A program made the translations under genes and the position numbers. A DNA stretch of 64,000 nucleotides, taken from the NCBI RefSeq assembly GCF_003148685.1, contig NZ_QGGR01000005.1:372001-436000 (forward strand). The letters are read 5' to 3'. Below the pieces are notes generated by a model that saw nothing but the letters and a program-made list of their open reading frames with translations, was not told where the DNA came from and ran no database searches. Positions 26,683-36,346 of this stretch are shown piece after piece. Source of the DNA: Actinoplanes xinjiangensis (lineage in GTDB: Bacteria; Actinomycetota; Actinomycetes; Mycobacteriales; Micromonosporaceae). How positions within the stretch are numbered: the stretch's first letter is position 1; each line of letters begins with the position of its first letter.

Positions 26683-28155
26683 CTAGGAGGGTTCGGCGGC
26701 CGCGAGTTTGGTCTCAGCGGCGGGCGGCTCGGCGGCGCCGGCTGCTCCGGACCGGAGTCCGTTGACGACAGGAAGCACGAACGGCACGTAGGCCGCGAGA
26801 GCGGCGAGGCCGGCCGCGGTCAGGCCGAGGAAACCGTCACCTAGCCAGCGATGCACGGCCCAGGCGACCACGCCCATGGCCAGACCACCGAGCGCCGGAC
26901 GGACACAGCTGGCCAGGATCCCGCTCGCTGGAATGCCGAGGCGGACCAGGGCCACCAGGAAGACCGGCGCGACCAGTAGAGCGGCCACCACGACATGGCC
27001 GGCGGCGACACCGGGAACGCCCCAGAAGTGGGCGAAGATGATGAGCACCGGGAGGAGGGTGAGCAGCCACCAGGCCTGCATCAGCATGAGCGTCTTCCGG
27101 ACGCGGGTGGCGAGGCAGTCGTACGCCAGGTCGACCGCAACCCGCAGCAGGCCGAGGGCCACCAGGAATTGCAACGGCAGGCCGGCGTCCGCCCACTGGT
27201 CGCCGTAGACAAAGGTGATGATCGGTGTGGCCAGTACGCCGAGCACCACGCAGATCGGCACTGCAGCCGCGATGACCAGTGTGAACGCCCGAATGAATCC
27301 GGCCGCGAACCGCTCGGAGGACTCGTCCGCGAGGCGGGAGAAGCCGGCGAACGATACCCGCCGGGCGGTCTCCGACACCATCCGCACGGGCCAACTGGAC
27401 ATGTTGAAGGCCATCGCATAAATACCGAGCGCGGCCGGGCCGAGCACCGAGCCGACGACCACCGAGTCCACGTTGACGATGCCCAGGGTCAGCAGGCTCG
27501 CCGACGCCAGCGGGAAGCCGTATTTGATCAGCTTCTTCGCCTGCTCGGTGTCCCAGCCGAACCGCAGCATGCCGGGGGCGCACAGGCCGAAGCCGACGAG
27601 TGCCACCACGTTTCCGATCAGCGAACCCCAGGCGAAGCTCATCGCGCCGACGCCCGCCGCCGCGAACGCGATGGTGGCCGCGGTGTTCACGACGAAGTTG
27701 AGGATGTCCACCACGGTTCGCCTGAACTGCTGGAACTCACGGTTGAGTTGGCCCAGCGGAACACAGGCGATGCCGTCGATGATCACACTGATGCAGAGCA
27801 CGCGCAGCATCGTGGTGGCTTCCGGCGAGCCGAGCAGGCCGGCCACGGTCGGTGCGGAGACGTACAACACCAGGTAGAACGCGCTGCTGCTGAGGGTGGA
27901 CAGAGTCAGGACGGTCGGTGCGAACCGCCGGATGTCGCCTTCCCAGCGCACCAGGGCCAGGCTGACACCCATCTCGTTGAGCGACAGCAGCATCGCCAGC
28001 ACGAGCAGGCCGACGGCGTACAGGCCCCACTCGTACGGCCCGAAGAAGAGGCGAGCCAGCACCACACCGGAGGCGAACGTGCCGACCCGGCGGACGATGG
28101 TGTTGACCAGACTCCAGCGTGCGGCCGTGGCCACCCGCTGGTTCAAATCCGTCAC
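26683..28155 (-). CDS. Wzx-like polysaccharide repeat-unit flippase
   Basis: 490 residues with about twelve to fourteen hydrophobic helices. The N-terminal block [20 protein letters not shown] is typical of the polysaccharide-transporter branch of the MOP superfamily. Wzx proteins flip undecaprenyl-diphosphate-linked repeat units across the membrane. The start overlaps the polymerase-like gene by 4 bases (28152-28155), the expected Wzx/Wzy partnership. The C-terminal 25 residues are Ala/Glu/Pro-rich and not part of the fold. Confidence 0.87.
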   Translation of the reverse strand: MTDLNQRVATAARWSLVNTIVRRVGTFASGVVLARLFFGPYEWGLYAVGLLVLAMLLSLNEMGVSLALVRWEGDIRRFAPTVLTLSTLSSSAFYLVLYVSAPTVAGLLGSPEATTMLRVLCISVIIDGIACVPLGQLNREFQQFRRTVVDILNFVVNTAATIAFAAAGVGAMSFAWGSLIGNVVALVGFGLCAPGMLRFGWDTEQAKKLIKYGFPLASASLLTLGIVNVDSVVVGSVLGPAALGIYAMAFNMSSWPVRMVSETARRVSFAGFSRLADESSERFAAGFIRAFTLVIAAAVPICVVLGVLATPIITFVYGDQWADAGLPLQFLVALGLLRVAVDLAYDCLATRVRKTLMLMQAWWLLTLLPVLIIFAHFWGVPGVAAGHVVVAALLVAPVFLVALVRLGIPASGILASCVRPALGGLAMGVVAWAVHRWLGDGFLGLTAAGLAALAAYVPFVLPVVNGLRSGAAGAAEPPAAETKLAAAEPS

Positions 28156-29561
28156 TGTGGAAGATCTCCGATTCTCGCCTGTTCACGGCGAGCCACGCTC
28201 AGGTAAGCACCCGACAGGCCCAACATCAGGAAAGTGGATCCGGCCACGATCGGAAAGCTCAACGTGTCGAAAGTGGCCGTTACGACGAGGAGCACGAACC
28301 CTACGGCTACAAACCCCTGACCGGTCTCCCGGCGTGCCGGATCGGTGAATCGGCGGCGACCGGCACCACCGCAATGAATGGTCGTCACATAGAGTGCGAT
28401 GATGGCTACCAGCCCGACGATTCCGATCTCCAGCATCGCCAGGAGGTACTGATTGTCGGTGTAGCGGTAAAGGTCGGGAAGGAACGTCCCGGGGCCTCGC
28501 CCGAACCACCGATGTCCTTCGAGGAATCCATCGACATCGGCACTTGTGGCCGTTCGCGAGTTGGTGCTGTTGTCCCCGCCGTCGAGCATCGCGCTGAAGA
28601 GCCCGATCAGGGTGCCGATCAGACCGGGCACGACCACCCGGGTGGCGCCGATGGCCGGGATCAGTACCAGAAGGGTCTTGCCGACACGATCGGGTGTCCA
28701 GGTGACCATCAGCACGAGCATGACGATCACCAGGCCGATGACCGAGGTACGCGAGACGGTCATCACCGAGGCGAGCGCGATCAGGCCGACCGGCACCCAA
28801 CGTCGCCAGAAGCTGCGGCCTTCACCGTGGAAGGCCTGCTGGATGGCGAACGGCAGTGCGGTGACCATGGTGGTGGCCAGTTCCAGAGTGTTCGACGCGG
28901 TGGCGGTGGGCCGGACGAAATCACCCCGGCTGATCAGCTCGGTGGCCGCATTGGACTGCAGGCCCGGGATGACGATCCAGCTGGTGAGGCTCTGTTTGAA
29001 AAGGAACTCGAGCATCGCCACCGCCGCCACCCAGGCGCAGCACCGGACGAACAACCGCAGCAGCCGGTCGATCTGCCGGTACTCCGTCAGCGACGTGGTC
29101 AGCAGGATCAACGGTAGCCAGATGAGGAGCTGAAGCAGCGCCCGGTCGGCGGCGCTGTACTCCATCACGTCGGCATCCCGGCGGCCGACCGCAACGTACG
29201 CCAGCAGCACCGCCACGCAGTACCCGAAGAGTGCCAACCGTGGCAGGCGGGTGTGCTCGGCCGGCCTCACCCGGCGCATCAGCCAGCTGATCGCGTACCA
29301 GAGCAGCGCCACCAGCAGGAAGAGGTTCGCCACGGTGCCGGTCGCGCCGATGCTCGCGACCACGAGCCGGGCGGGGACCAGTAGCAGGAGCACGATGTAG
29401 ACGGCCAGCACCGAATCCGGTCCGAGCTGGCGTAGCCGTTGCTGGGAGCGATAGAGACGACCCTGGCCACGACGCGCCGGGGCAGCAGTCCGATTCCGCG
29501 GTGCTGGGCGGCGCGTGTCAGCTTCCGTTGATCCGGTTGACATTCTGGCCCCTGCGGTCAA
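28152..29561 (-). CDS. Wzy-like O-antigen polymerase/ligase family membrane protein
   Basis: 469 residues with about ten to twelve hydrophobic segments and a large extracytoplasmic loop. The family motif region [20 protein letters not shown], followed by [12 protein letters not shown], matches the Wzy/WaaL (PF04932-type) loop. Such proteins polymerise or ligate lipid-linked repeat units on the outer face. The start at 29561 overlaps the Wzz gene by 44 bases; an ATG at 29543 (26-base overlap) is also possible. It is coupled to the flippase downstream. Confidence 0.85.
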   Translation of the reverse strand: MTAGARMSTGSTEADTRRPAPRNRTAAPARRGQGRLYRSQQRLRQLGPDSVLAVYIVLLLLVPARLVVASIGATGTVANLFLLVALLWYAISWLMRRVRPAEHTRLPRLALFGYCVAVLLAYVAVGRRDADVMEYSAADRALLQLLIWLPLILLTTSLTEYRQIDRLLRLFVRCCAWVAAVAMLEFLFKQSLTSWIVIPGLQSNAATELISRGDFVRPTATASNTLELATTMVTALPFAIQQAFHGEGRSFWRRWVPVGLIALASVMTVSRTSVIGLVIVMLVLMVTWTPDRVGKTLLVLIPAIGATRVVVPGLIGTLIGLFSAMLDGGDNSTNSRTATSADVDGFLEGHRWFGRGPGTFLPDLYRYTDNQYLLAMLEIGIVGLVAIIALYVTTIHCGGAGRRRFTDPARRETGQGFVAVGFVLLVVTATFDTLSFPIVAGSTFLMLGLSGAYLSVARREQARIGDLPQ

Positions 29562-30474
29562 TGCCGTTCGACTGATAGGTCCGGGCCATCCCGGAGCGGC
29601 CGGTCTGCGGGCCCTCGCCGGGCCCGCCGTGCGGCGGCTTCGGCTTCTCGGCGGGTGCCGCGCCGGCGGCGGTGCGCGGCGGTACGACGATGCGCTGGGT
29701 CTTCTCCGCCTCGATGGACGACGGCTTGGATCGCGCGACCGGAGCCGACGAACGCTGGACCGGCGCCGGCGGAATCGGGATGACCATCGTGCCCTCGATG
29801 TCGGGTGTCACGGACGCCGCACCGGCAGCGACGGGCTTCTCCGAAGGACCGGCGGCGCGGCGGCGACGGGCCCGGCTGATGCTCTCCACGATGAAGACCA
29901 GGATGAACGCGAGCGCCGCGGTGCCGCCGCCGACCACGATGACCGGCTGGAGCTTCTCCTTGGTCTCGGCCTTCGGCTTCTGCGGCGGGATGACCTGGGT
30001 CAGCTTGATCCGGTCGCGCTCCGCGACGCCGTTCTCCAGCTGGATGTCCCGGAGCGTCTTCTCCGCGTACTCGGCGAGCTGTGTCGCGGAAGCGAGCAGG
30101 TGCGCACGGTCGTCTCCGGTGAGCGTGAGGGTCAGGAAGGGTCCCTGTGCGTTCTCCGCGAGGGCGACCTCGTACTCCTCGGTCAGCCCGGCGCTCTTCA
30201 ACTGGAGAACCGTGTCCGTCGACTGGAGCCGGCGCCCGAGGAAGTCGGCCGTGGCCACGAGCGAGCCGTTGAAGTTGAGGAACGGATTGTCCTGCCCCTG
30301 GGTGGCGGTCTGGGTGGCCGCCGGCGCGCTGAGGAGACTGACCATGGTGTAGGTCGAGTAGGTGGTCGGCACCACGGCATACGTGGCGCCGCCGAGGCCC
30401 AACGCCAGCACCAGCATGGGTACGACGATGTACCACCGAGAGCGCAGAATGCTCAGGATCTCGCCGAGGTCCAC
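29518..30474 (-). CDS. Wzz-like chain-length determinant / capsule polysaccharide co-polymerase
   Basis: 318 residues. It starts [20 protein letters not shown], the classical Wzz N-terminus, with a first transmembrane helix. An extracytoplasmic helical domain of about 140 residues follows, then a second helix ([20 protein letters not shown]) near 185-205. The last 110 residues are a Pro/Ala-rich cytoplasmic tail ending NVNRINGS, without Walker motifs, so it is not itself a BY-kinase. It leads the leftward wzz-wzy-wzx operon and is divergent from a second Wzz-like gene. Confidence 0.83.
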   Translation of the reverse strand: MDLGEILSILRSRWYIVVPMLVLALGLGGATYAVVPTTYSTYTMVSLLSAPAATQTATQGQDNPFLNFNGSLVATADFLGRRLQSTDTVLQLKSAGLTEEYEVALAENAQGPFLTLTLTGDDRAHLLASATQLAEYAEKTLRDIQLENGVAERDRIKLTQVIPPQKPKAETKEKLQPVIVVGGGTAALAFILVFIVESISRARRRRAAGPSEKPVAAGAASVTPDIEGTMVIPIPPAPVQRSSAPVARSKPSSIEAEKTQRIVVPPRTAAGAAPAEKPKPPHGGPGEGPQTGRSGMARTYQSNGIDRRGQNVNRINGS

Positions 30475-30622
30475 GGACGCCTCTCCAAAATCTCCGCCAG
30501 GACGTCGTCAGCCGCCACTGAGTTTCGCATCAGAATGCCACCTCGTGGCCACCCCGACATACGCTCGACAAGCTATACGACGATCCTATCGGTGGCTATC
30601 AGGCATCCGCTCCGGATCGAAG

Positions 30623-30652
30623 TTGACAAGACTCCGCCAGGGCGGCTAAGCA
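30623..30652 (+). promoter_or_regulatory. Candidate promoter of the second Wzz-like gene
   Basis: TTGACA at 30623-30628, an 18-base spacer, and TAAGCA at 30647-30652. The start point would fall at or next to the ATG at 30659, suggesting a leaderless or near-leaderless transcript. AGGG just before the ATG is too close to be a good ribosome site. Confidence 0.45.
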
Positions 30653-30658
30653 GGGCCG

Positions 30659-31342
30659 ATGTATCTGCCCGACATCGCGGGGGTCCTCAGGCGCCGGTGG
30701 TATGTGATCCTCGCCGGAGCACTGATCACCATGGCCGTGGCCGTCCCCGCGATCCGCACCCAGGACCGTTTTCTGGCCTCCGAGGTGCTGATGACCCAGC
30801 CGCCCGTTTCGCAATATGCACCAAACCCGGTCACCGGGCTGTATCCGTCCATTGCGATCACGGCTGCGGCAGTGGCCAGCCGGCTCAACACGGCTGACGC
30901 CCAGGACGATTTCTTCTCTAAAGGTGTGACCGGGACATATCGGTTCGAGCCCCGCAACACGGGCACCCGGCAGGAACCCCGCTACGTGATCGGGTCCATG
31001 TCCATCACGTACATCACCACCGACGAGGAGGAGAGCCTGCGCGGGCTCCAGGTGCTGCGCGTCACCTTCGAAGAGGAACTGAAGGCCATGCAGGACGAAT
31101 GGAACGTGAAGAAGGACCTGCGGATCACGGTGGTGTCGCTCGTCCCGCCGACGTCCAGCCTGCTCACCCACTCGTCGATCCGGTCCGCGATGGGCGTGGG
31201 GATTCTGGGTGTGTTGCTCAGCACGGCTGTCGCATTATGGACAGACGACTTCATTTCGCGGCGCCGCTGGCGTGCCGCCAGGCGCCTGTCCACGGCCGAT
31301 TCGCCGAATCGGCCCGGCACCCTGGCCCGTTCAGCCCTTTAG
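30659..31342 (+). CDS. Second Wzz-like polysaccharide co-polymerase
   Basis: 227 residues. MYLPDIAGVLRRRWYVILAG is a Wzz-type N-terminus with a first transmembrane helix. A roughly 130-residue extracytoplasmic domain follows, then a second helix (AMGVGILGVLLSTAVALW) and a short basic tail. It is shorter than the divergent Wzz protein and lacks its long tail. Two unlike copies could form a mixed oligomer or serve two glycan pools; both ideas are inference. It leads the rightward block of two glycosyltransferases and a deacetylase. Confidence 0.78.
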   Translation: MYLPDIAGVLRRRWYVILAGALITMAVAVPAIRTQDRFLASEVLMTQPPVSQYAPNPVTGLYPSIAITAAAVASRLNTADAQDDFFSKGVTGTYRFEPRNTGTRQEPRYVIGSMSITYITTDEEESLRGLQVLRVTFEEELKAMQDEWNVKKDLRITVVSLVPPTSSLLTHSSIRSAMGVGILGVLLSTAVALWTDDFISRRRWRAARRLSTADSPNRPGTLARSAL

Positions 31343-31425
31343 CTTTGGACGACGCGGCATGTCTACGCGAAGATTTCTCTGGAAGGTTATTCGCGTCGAC
31401 AGGTTCCGAAGCAGGGGGAAGAAAC

Positions 31426-32706
31426 TTGAAGAACCGGCGACCCAGTGTCGCGATCCTGGTGGCGAACCTGCCCGCCGAGAAGGATCGCCGGGTCATTCGT
31501 GAATGCCTGAGCTTGGAGGCAGCCGGATTCGACGTGACGGTGATCGCCCCGCGGGGTGATCGCAGCCTCACCGTGCTTCCCGGAAGTGAGCGCACCCGTC
31601 TGCGGCCGTACCCGGTGGTCGTCTACGGCAGCGGCGTGCTGTCCTTCGCGCTCGAGTTCGTCTGGTCCTTCCTGTGGATCGCCATCCGCCTCGCGGGTGA
31701 ACTGATCCGCGGTCGCGCGCAGGCCGTTCAGGTGTGCAATCCTCCCGACGTCTACTTCCCCCTGGCATGGGTGCTGCGTGCGCTGGGCCGACCGTGGGTC
31801 TTCGACCACCACGACCTGTCCCCCGAGGTCTACATCTCCCGCGGCGGCGACCCGAACCCGCTGGTCTCCCGGCTGCTGGTCGCCTTCGAGTGGCTGACGC
31901 TGCGCAGCGCCACCGAGGTGTTCGCGACCAACGAGTCGTTCAAGGAGAACGCCGTACGCCGTGGGGTGCGCCCGGAGAAGGTGACGGTGGTCCGCAACGG
32001 CCCCGCCCACGCCGAGATCGCCAACAAGGTCGAGGCTGTCGCCGAGGTCCGGGCCGAAGGGCCGCTTCGTGTCGTCTACCTGGGCGTCTTCGGGCCGCAG
32101 GACAACGTCGAGGGCGCGGTCCTGGCAGCCGAGGAGCTGATCCGTCTGCGGGGGCGCAACGGCTGGCGGATGGTGCTGGCCGGCGACGGCGAGACCGCCT
32201 CCGCACTGCGCAAACTGACGGTCGACCGCGGACTCACCGACGTCGTGGAGTTCACCGGCTGGCTCAACGGCCCCGAGGTGGACGCGCTGCTGCGCGACGC
32301 CACCGTCGCCATCCAGCCCGACCTGCCGACCCGGATGAACCAGCTCTCCACCATGGCGAAGACCGTGGAATACCTGGGGCGCGGCGTGCCGGTCGTGGCA
32401 GCCGACCTGATCGAGACGCGGGCCACCGTCGGTGACGCCGGGCTCTACGTGCCCCGTGGCGAGCCGGCCGAGTTCGCCGCCGCGATCGACAGGCTTCTCG
32501 ACGACCCCGAACTACGGGCGCGGATGCACCAGATCGGTCGTGAGCGGTTCCGTGACTTCCTGTCCTGGGAGCACCAGGCCGAGAAGTACGTCGCGGTCTG
32601 GCAGCGGCTCCTGGCCAAGCACCTGCCGCGGGCCGCGGGCGTGCACATCCCGGCACAGCGCAGGCCCGCCGACGAGACCTCGCCGACCCGTACGGACGCG
32701 CCGTGA
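31426..32706 (+). CDS. Family 4 glycosyltransferase
   Basis: 426 residues with a GT-B fold. The N-terminal lobe opens RRPSVAILVANLPAEKDRRV and contains VFDHHDLSPEVY. The C-terminal donor-binding lobe has VVYLGVFGPQDNVEGAV and EYLGRGVPVVAADLIE, the E-x7-E-like signature region. The start is a TTG at 31426, with AGGGGG eight bases upstream; in-frame upstream codons look non-coding and overlap the Wzz gene. The stop overlaps the next glycosyltransferase by 4 bases. Donor sugar is unknown. Confidence 0.87.
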   Translation: MKNRRPSVAILVANLPAEKDRRVIRECLSLEAAGFDVTVIAPRGDRSLTVLPGSERTRLRPYPVVVYGSGVLSFALEFVWSFLWIAIRLAGELIRGRAQAVQVCNPPDVYFPLAWVLRALGRPWVFDHHDLSPEVYISRGGDPNPLVSRLLVAFEWLTLRSATEVFATNESFKENAVRRGVRPEKVTVVRNGPAHAEIANKVEAVAEVRAEGPLRVVYLGVFGPQDNVEGAVLAAEELIRLRGRNGWRMVLAGDGETASALRKLTVDRGLTDVVEFTGWLNGPEVDALLRDATVAIQPDLPTRMNQLSTMAKTVEYLGRGVPVVAADLIETRATVGDAGLYVPRGEPAEFAAAIDRLLDDPELRARMHQIGRERFRDFLSWEHQAEKYVAVWQRLLAKHLPRAAGVHIPAQRRPADETSPTRTDAP

Positions 32707-33548
32707 CCAGTGTGGTCATCGCCGCTCACAACGAGGCCACGGTGATCGGCCGCTGTCTGGACGGTCTCCTGGCCGAGGCCGCGCCGGGCGAGTTCGACGT
32801 GGTCGTCGCCGCGAACGGCTGCACCGACGACACCGTGAAGGTGGCCGCGGCCCGGGGCGTACGCGTAATAGATCTTCCGGAACCCGGCAAGCCCGGCGCC
32901 CTCAATGCCGGCGATGCCATCGCCGTCGGTTTTCCCCGGGTCTATCTGGACGCCGACATCATGCTGTCCACCGCGGGCCTGCGCGCCCTGGCCGCCGCGG
33001 TCACCGGTCCGGTGCTGGCCTCCACCGCCCGCCGTGAGCTCGACCTGGGCCGGCGGCCACTGCTCGTGCGGGCGTACTTCGGCGTGCACCGGCATCTGCC
33101 GGCCCTGCGCAGCGGATTGTTCGGCCGCGGTGTGATCGTTCTGTCCGAGGCCGGCCGGGCCCGCTTCGACACCTTCCCGGACATGGTCGCCGACGACCTG
33201 TTCATCGACTCGCTGTTCGCCCCCGACGAGAAGCGGCAGGTGGAATCGGTCCCGTCGGTAGTGGCCACACCGCGAACGACCAAAGACCTGATCCGCCGTC
33301 TGATCCGGGTTCGGGCGGGTAACGCGGCGATGCGCGCCGCGGCCGCGCGAGGTGAGATCACCGCTGCGGTACGACCGGCCGGCCGATCCTCGTGGCTCAA
33401 GGACGTCGTGCTGCGCCGTCCGTGGCTGGCACCCGCTGCTGTCGGCTACGTCGGCATCACCCTCTACGCGGCGGCGATTGCCAAACGGCGCCCCGACACC
33501 GGCTGGGGGCGCGACGAATCAACCCGCCAGGAAGAAGCGAATGCCTGA
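32703..33548 (+). CDS. Family 2 glycosyltransferase
   Basis: 281 residues, GTG start in a GTGA overlap. The GT-A core has TSVVIAAHNEATVIGRCLDG, the motif VVAANGCTDDT and the metal-binding YLDADIML near residue 82. A C-terminal hydrophobic stretch (WLAPAAVGYVGITLYAAAI) may anchor it to the membrane. It is translationally coupled to the GT4 gene upstream and overlaps the deacetylase gene by 8 bases. Confidence 0.87.
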   Translation: MTSVVIAAHNEATVIGRCLDGLLAEAAPGEFDVVVAANGCTDDTVKVAAARGVRVIDLPEPGKPGALNAGDAIAVGFPRVYLDADIMLSTAGLRALAAAVTGPVLASTARRELDLGRRPLLVRAYFGVHRHLPALRSGLFGRGVIVLSEAGRARFDTFPDMVADDLFIDSLFAPDEKRQVESVPSVVATPRTTKDLIRRLIRVRAGNAAMRAAAARGEITAAVRPAGRSSWLKDVVLRRPWLAPAAVGYVGITLYAAAIAKRRPDTGWGRDESTRQEEANA

Positions 33549-34203
33549 GTCCATCAACATCCTGTTTCACGGCATCGGCGAGCCGCAGCGCGAGCTGGAA
33601 CCCGGGGAGGATCACTACTGGATCACCCGGGACAGGTTCGAGGCGATCCTTGACGAGGTCGCCTCCTGGCCGCATGTCTCCCTCAGCTTCGACGACAGCA
33701 ACTCGTCGGACGTCGAGATCGCGCTCCCGGCACTGCTCGACAGGGGTCTGACCGCCGAGTTCTTCGTGCTGGCCGGCCGTCTCGACCAGTCGGGCAGCCT
33801 CGGCGAGTCCGACCTGCGCGAGCTGGCGAGAAACGGGATGGCGATCGGTAATCACGGGATGTGGCACCATCCGTGGCGTGGCATGTCCGCCGCCACCGCC
33901 CATGAGGAACTCGCCGAGGCGCGTGACCGGATCTCATCAGCTATCGGACAGCCGGTGACTCGGGCAGCATGCCCGTTGGGCCGCTACGAGCGCGCCACCC
34001 TGACCTCATTGCGCCGGCTCGGTTACACCTCCGTCTTCACCAGCGACCGGAGTCCCGCCCAACCGGGCCGCTGGCTCCAGCCGCGATTCAGCGTCTACCG
34101 CGACGACACACCGGAGACGGTCCGCGCAGCCGTGGACCGCTCCCGGCGGATTCCGGCCCGGCTGCGCGCGACCGCTGCGGGCGTGGTCAAGCGCTGGCGC
34201 TGA
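33541..34203 (+). CDS. NodB-type polysaccharide deacetylase
   Basis: 220 residues, ATG 33541 with AGGAAG upstream inside the preceding gene. The NodB fold shows the catalytic and metal aspartates in LSFDDSNSSD, the second metal motif in GNHGMWHHPW, and RAACPLGRYE where the family normally has an R-x-P-x-G/Y motif. No signal peptide is visible, which is unusual because many of these enzymes act outside the cell. It may therefore de-N-acetylate a lipid-linked sugar in the cytoplasm. Free amino groups made this way would also be acceptors for other acyl groups. Confidence 0.82.
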   Translation: MPESINILFHGIGEPQRELEPGEDHYWITRDRFEAILDEVASWPHVSLSFDDSNSSDVEIALPALLDRGLTAEFFVLAGRLDQSGSLGESDLRELARNGMAIGNHGMWHHPWRGMSAATAHEELAEARDRISSAIGQPVTRAACPLGRYERATLTSLRRLGYTSVFTSDRSPAQPGRWLQPRFSVYRDDTPETVRAAVDRSRRIPARLRATAAGVVKRWR

Positions 34204-34215
34204 CCACGCCCTTTC

Positions 34216-35127
34216 TCACCGCACCACGCTGGCCGGTCCCGGTGTCTCACGCAGCCGGGACGGGCTCAGCAGGTCCCGCGTTGCGGCCCGGCTCGGCGCC
34301 TTCCCGAGCAGAGCCCGGCTCGATTCCCGCAACAGCAGCGCGGCCCAGTACGCCCCGGCCCGAACCCGGCCGTGACGGCGCTTGAACAGCCGCACCTTGT
34401 TGAGGGTCAGCAACGCCCACAGCCCCGGCGACACCCGCGAGTCGCCCTCCAGATGGGTCGCATGGGCGTCGGGGACATACCGCGTGCGTAGTCCGGCATC
34501 CCGCGACCGCAACGCGAAGTCCGTCTCCTCCGAGTAGAGGAAGAAGGACTCGTCCCACGGTCCGCACCGCTGCCAGCACTCGGCGCTGACCAGCATGGTG
34601 GAACCCTCGGCCCAGTCGGTGAACTGCTCCACAGCGTACCGCCGCTCGTCCGCGACGACCTCGCCGACCAGCGGGAACCTCCCGGCTCGCCGGGCCCCTA
34701 GAAACGCGTCACCGAGGGTGCGCAGCACGGTGGGCTCGCGCCGCATCGTGTAGATCAGGTCCCCGGCGCCGTCGACGATGTTCGGCACCGCGATCCCGGT
34801 ACCCGGTTCCTTCAGGGCTTCCTGCAGCCGCGCCACACAGCCCGGTGTCAACCGCACGTCCGGATTGAGCACGAGGACCGCATCGTGTGCCGGCGACGCC
34901 GCCACCGCCGCGTTGATCCCGGCGGCGTACCCGGCGTTGCGGCCCATCTCGACCACGGTGGCCTCCGGTGCGAGCCGGCGGACCGTCTCGACGCTGCCGT
35001 CCCGGGAATCATTGTCGGCGACCGTCAGGTGCCACTTCAGACCGCTCAAACCCACTTTGAGGCCGTCGATCAGGTCAGCCAGCAGGCGCTCGCTGTTGTA
35101 GGTGACGACCGCTACGAGAATGGTCAT
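34216..35127 (-). CDS. Family 2 glycosyltransferase, rhamnosyltransferase-like
   Basis: 303 residues from ATG 35127, which overlaps the upstream stop as ATGA. Core motifs are TILVAVVTYNSERLLADLID, VADNDSRDGS, NAGYAAGIN and LNPDVRL, the pattern of WbbL-type rhamnosyltransferases. The motif WAEGSTMLVSAECW and the C-terminal FFLYSEETDFALR block fit the same group. With the complete rml set a few kilobases away, a dTDP-rhamnose donor is plausible but unproven. Twelve bases separate it from the convergent deacetylase gene. Confidence 0.87.
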   Translation of the reverse strand: MTILVAVVTYNSERLLADLIDGLKVGLSGLKWHLTVADNDSRDGSVETVRRLAPEATVVEMGRNAGYAAGINAAVAASPAHDAVLVLNPDVRLTPGCVARLQEALKEPGTGIAVPNIVDGAGDLIYTMRREPTVLRTLGDAFLGARRAGRFPLVGEVVADERRYAVEQFTDWAEGSTMLVSAECWQRCGPWDESFFLYSEETDFALRSRDAGLRTRYVPDAHATHLEGDSRVSPGLWALLTLNKVRLFKRRHGRVRAGAYWAALLLRESSRALLGKAPSRAATRDLLSPSRLRETPGPASVVR

Positions 35128-36200
35128 CGGGCGGCCAGCCTTGCTTTCAGTTCGCGGAGAACGACTCCGGTGCGGCCGCTTTTGAGCCTCGATCCGAGTG
35201 CGCCCTGCTTGATGGAACGGGACACTGCGGACTGGGTCCGGCGTACGGTCGTGATCGCCCACGACTGGCCGACCCGGCCGGCGGCGACCGGCGTGTCGGC
35301 GTTCATCAGCCGGGTCTTGTAGAGCGCCTCGGACTTTCCGAGATCGATGTGCTGGATACCGTCGGCAGCACCGGCCTCGGCCATGCGCAGGCACAGCAGG
35401 ATCCCGGCGGAATACCGGGAGAGGTCGACATCGTAGGACGGGAACCAGTACGCGAGTACCGACCGGCTACGCAGCCCAAGGTGCGCGGCCACGGGGCGAT
35501 CACCGGCGTACACCGTCGACACCACCGCCCGGCAGCCCTCGGAGCTCGACGCCAGCAATTCCTCCAGCACACCCTCGATCCACGGTGTAGTGAACCGGTC
35601 GTACTGCTGCGTGCGCCGATACTGCGCGCCCTTCCAAGAACGCAGCGCGGTCAGCCCGGCCGGGTCCGGATCGTTCCACTCGAAGCGCTCGGCGCCGACC
35701 TCGCGGACCATCTTCCGCTGTTTGCGCAGCGTCTGTTTGACGACGTCGCCGGCCTGATTGCGATCCTCGATGTATCGCGCGTAGCCCTCCCGGAGGTCCA
35801 TCAACGGTGAGGACGCCCGCTCGGAGTGGAACCGCTCGAACGACTGCTGCCCGGCCATCAGGTGGTCGAACTCCCAGACCGGCAGCCGACAGGCCTTGAG
35901 CAGCCCGACGGCGTCCCACTCGAGCCCTTTCCGGTGAATGAGACCCTGACAGTCGGTGATCCCAGCGCCGATCGGCACGCCGACCACACGGTTGCGCACC
36001 TCATACGGGAAGAACCCGGCCACACCGCTGGAATCCTCCAGGACAGCGACCCGGGAGTGGGGCCGCTGGCGGGCGACGGCGAGGGTGAACTCAGGCGCCA
36101 GGAACGGGTTCTGCAAGGGCGACTGGTCCTTCTGGAACTGACGCCAGACGTCCAACTCGCCCGGGCCCAGCTCGTCTGGCCGGACCACCGAAATTCTCAC
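35124..36200 (-). CDS. CelD/BcsL/FemAB-like GNAT-fold acyltransferase
   Basis: 358 residues from GTG 36200, with AAGGAG ten bases upstream. Two tandem GNAT-like halves are visible, as in the CelD/BcsL and FemAB families. The second contains VSTVYAGDRPVAAHLGLRS and the ending HIDLGKSEALYKTRLMN, typical of this group. Members attach acyl or aminoacyl groups to glycans or lipid-linked precursors. It is coupled to the family 2 glycosyltransferase by a 4-base overlap. A glycan-decorating role is inferred from context. Confidence 0.82.
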   Translation of the reverse strand: MRISVVRPDELGPGELDVWRQFQKDQSPLQNPFLAPEFTLAVARQRPHSRVAVLEDSSGVAGFFPYEVRNRVVGVPIGAGITDCQGLIHRKGLEWDAVGLLKACRLPVWEFDHLMAGQQSFERFHSERASSPLMDLREGYARYIEDRNQAGDVVKQTLRKQRKMVREVGAERFEWNDPDPAGLTALRSWKGAQYRRTQQYDRFTTPWIEGVLEELLASSSEGCRAVVSTVYAGDRPVAAHLGLRSRSVLAYWFPSYDVDLSRYSAGILLCLRMAEAGAADGIQHIDLGKSEALYKTRLMNADTPVAAGRVGQSWAITTVRRTQSAVSRSIKQGALGSRLKSGRTGVVLRELKARLAAR

Positions 36201-36346
36201 TGTTGTTTCGCTCCTTGTACTACGGGACGCCCGAGAGCTTCGGTGGTCCCGGTCTGTGGCCCGCCGGCCGGCTGGATCCAGGCATGGCGACGATCGGCGC
36301 CGGTCACGCGCCGTCGTCCAAGAGGTGAGCGGGGTGGACGGGTGGG

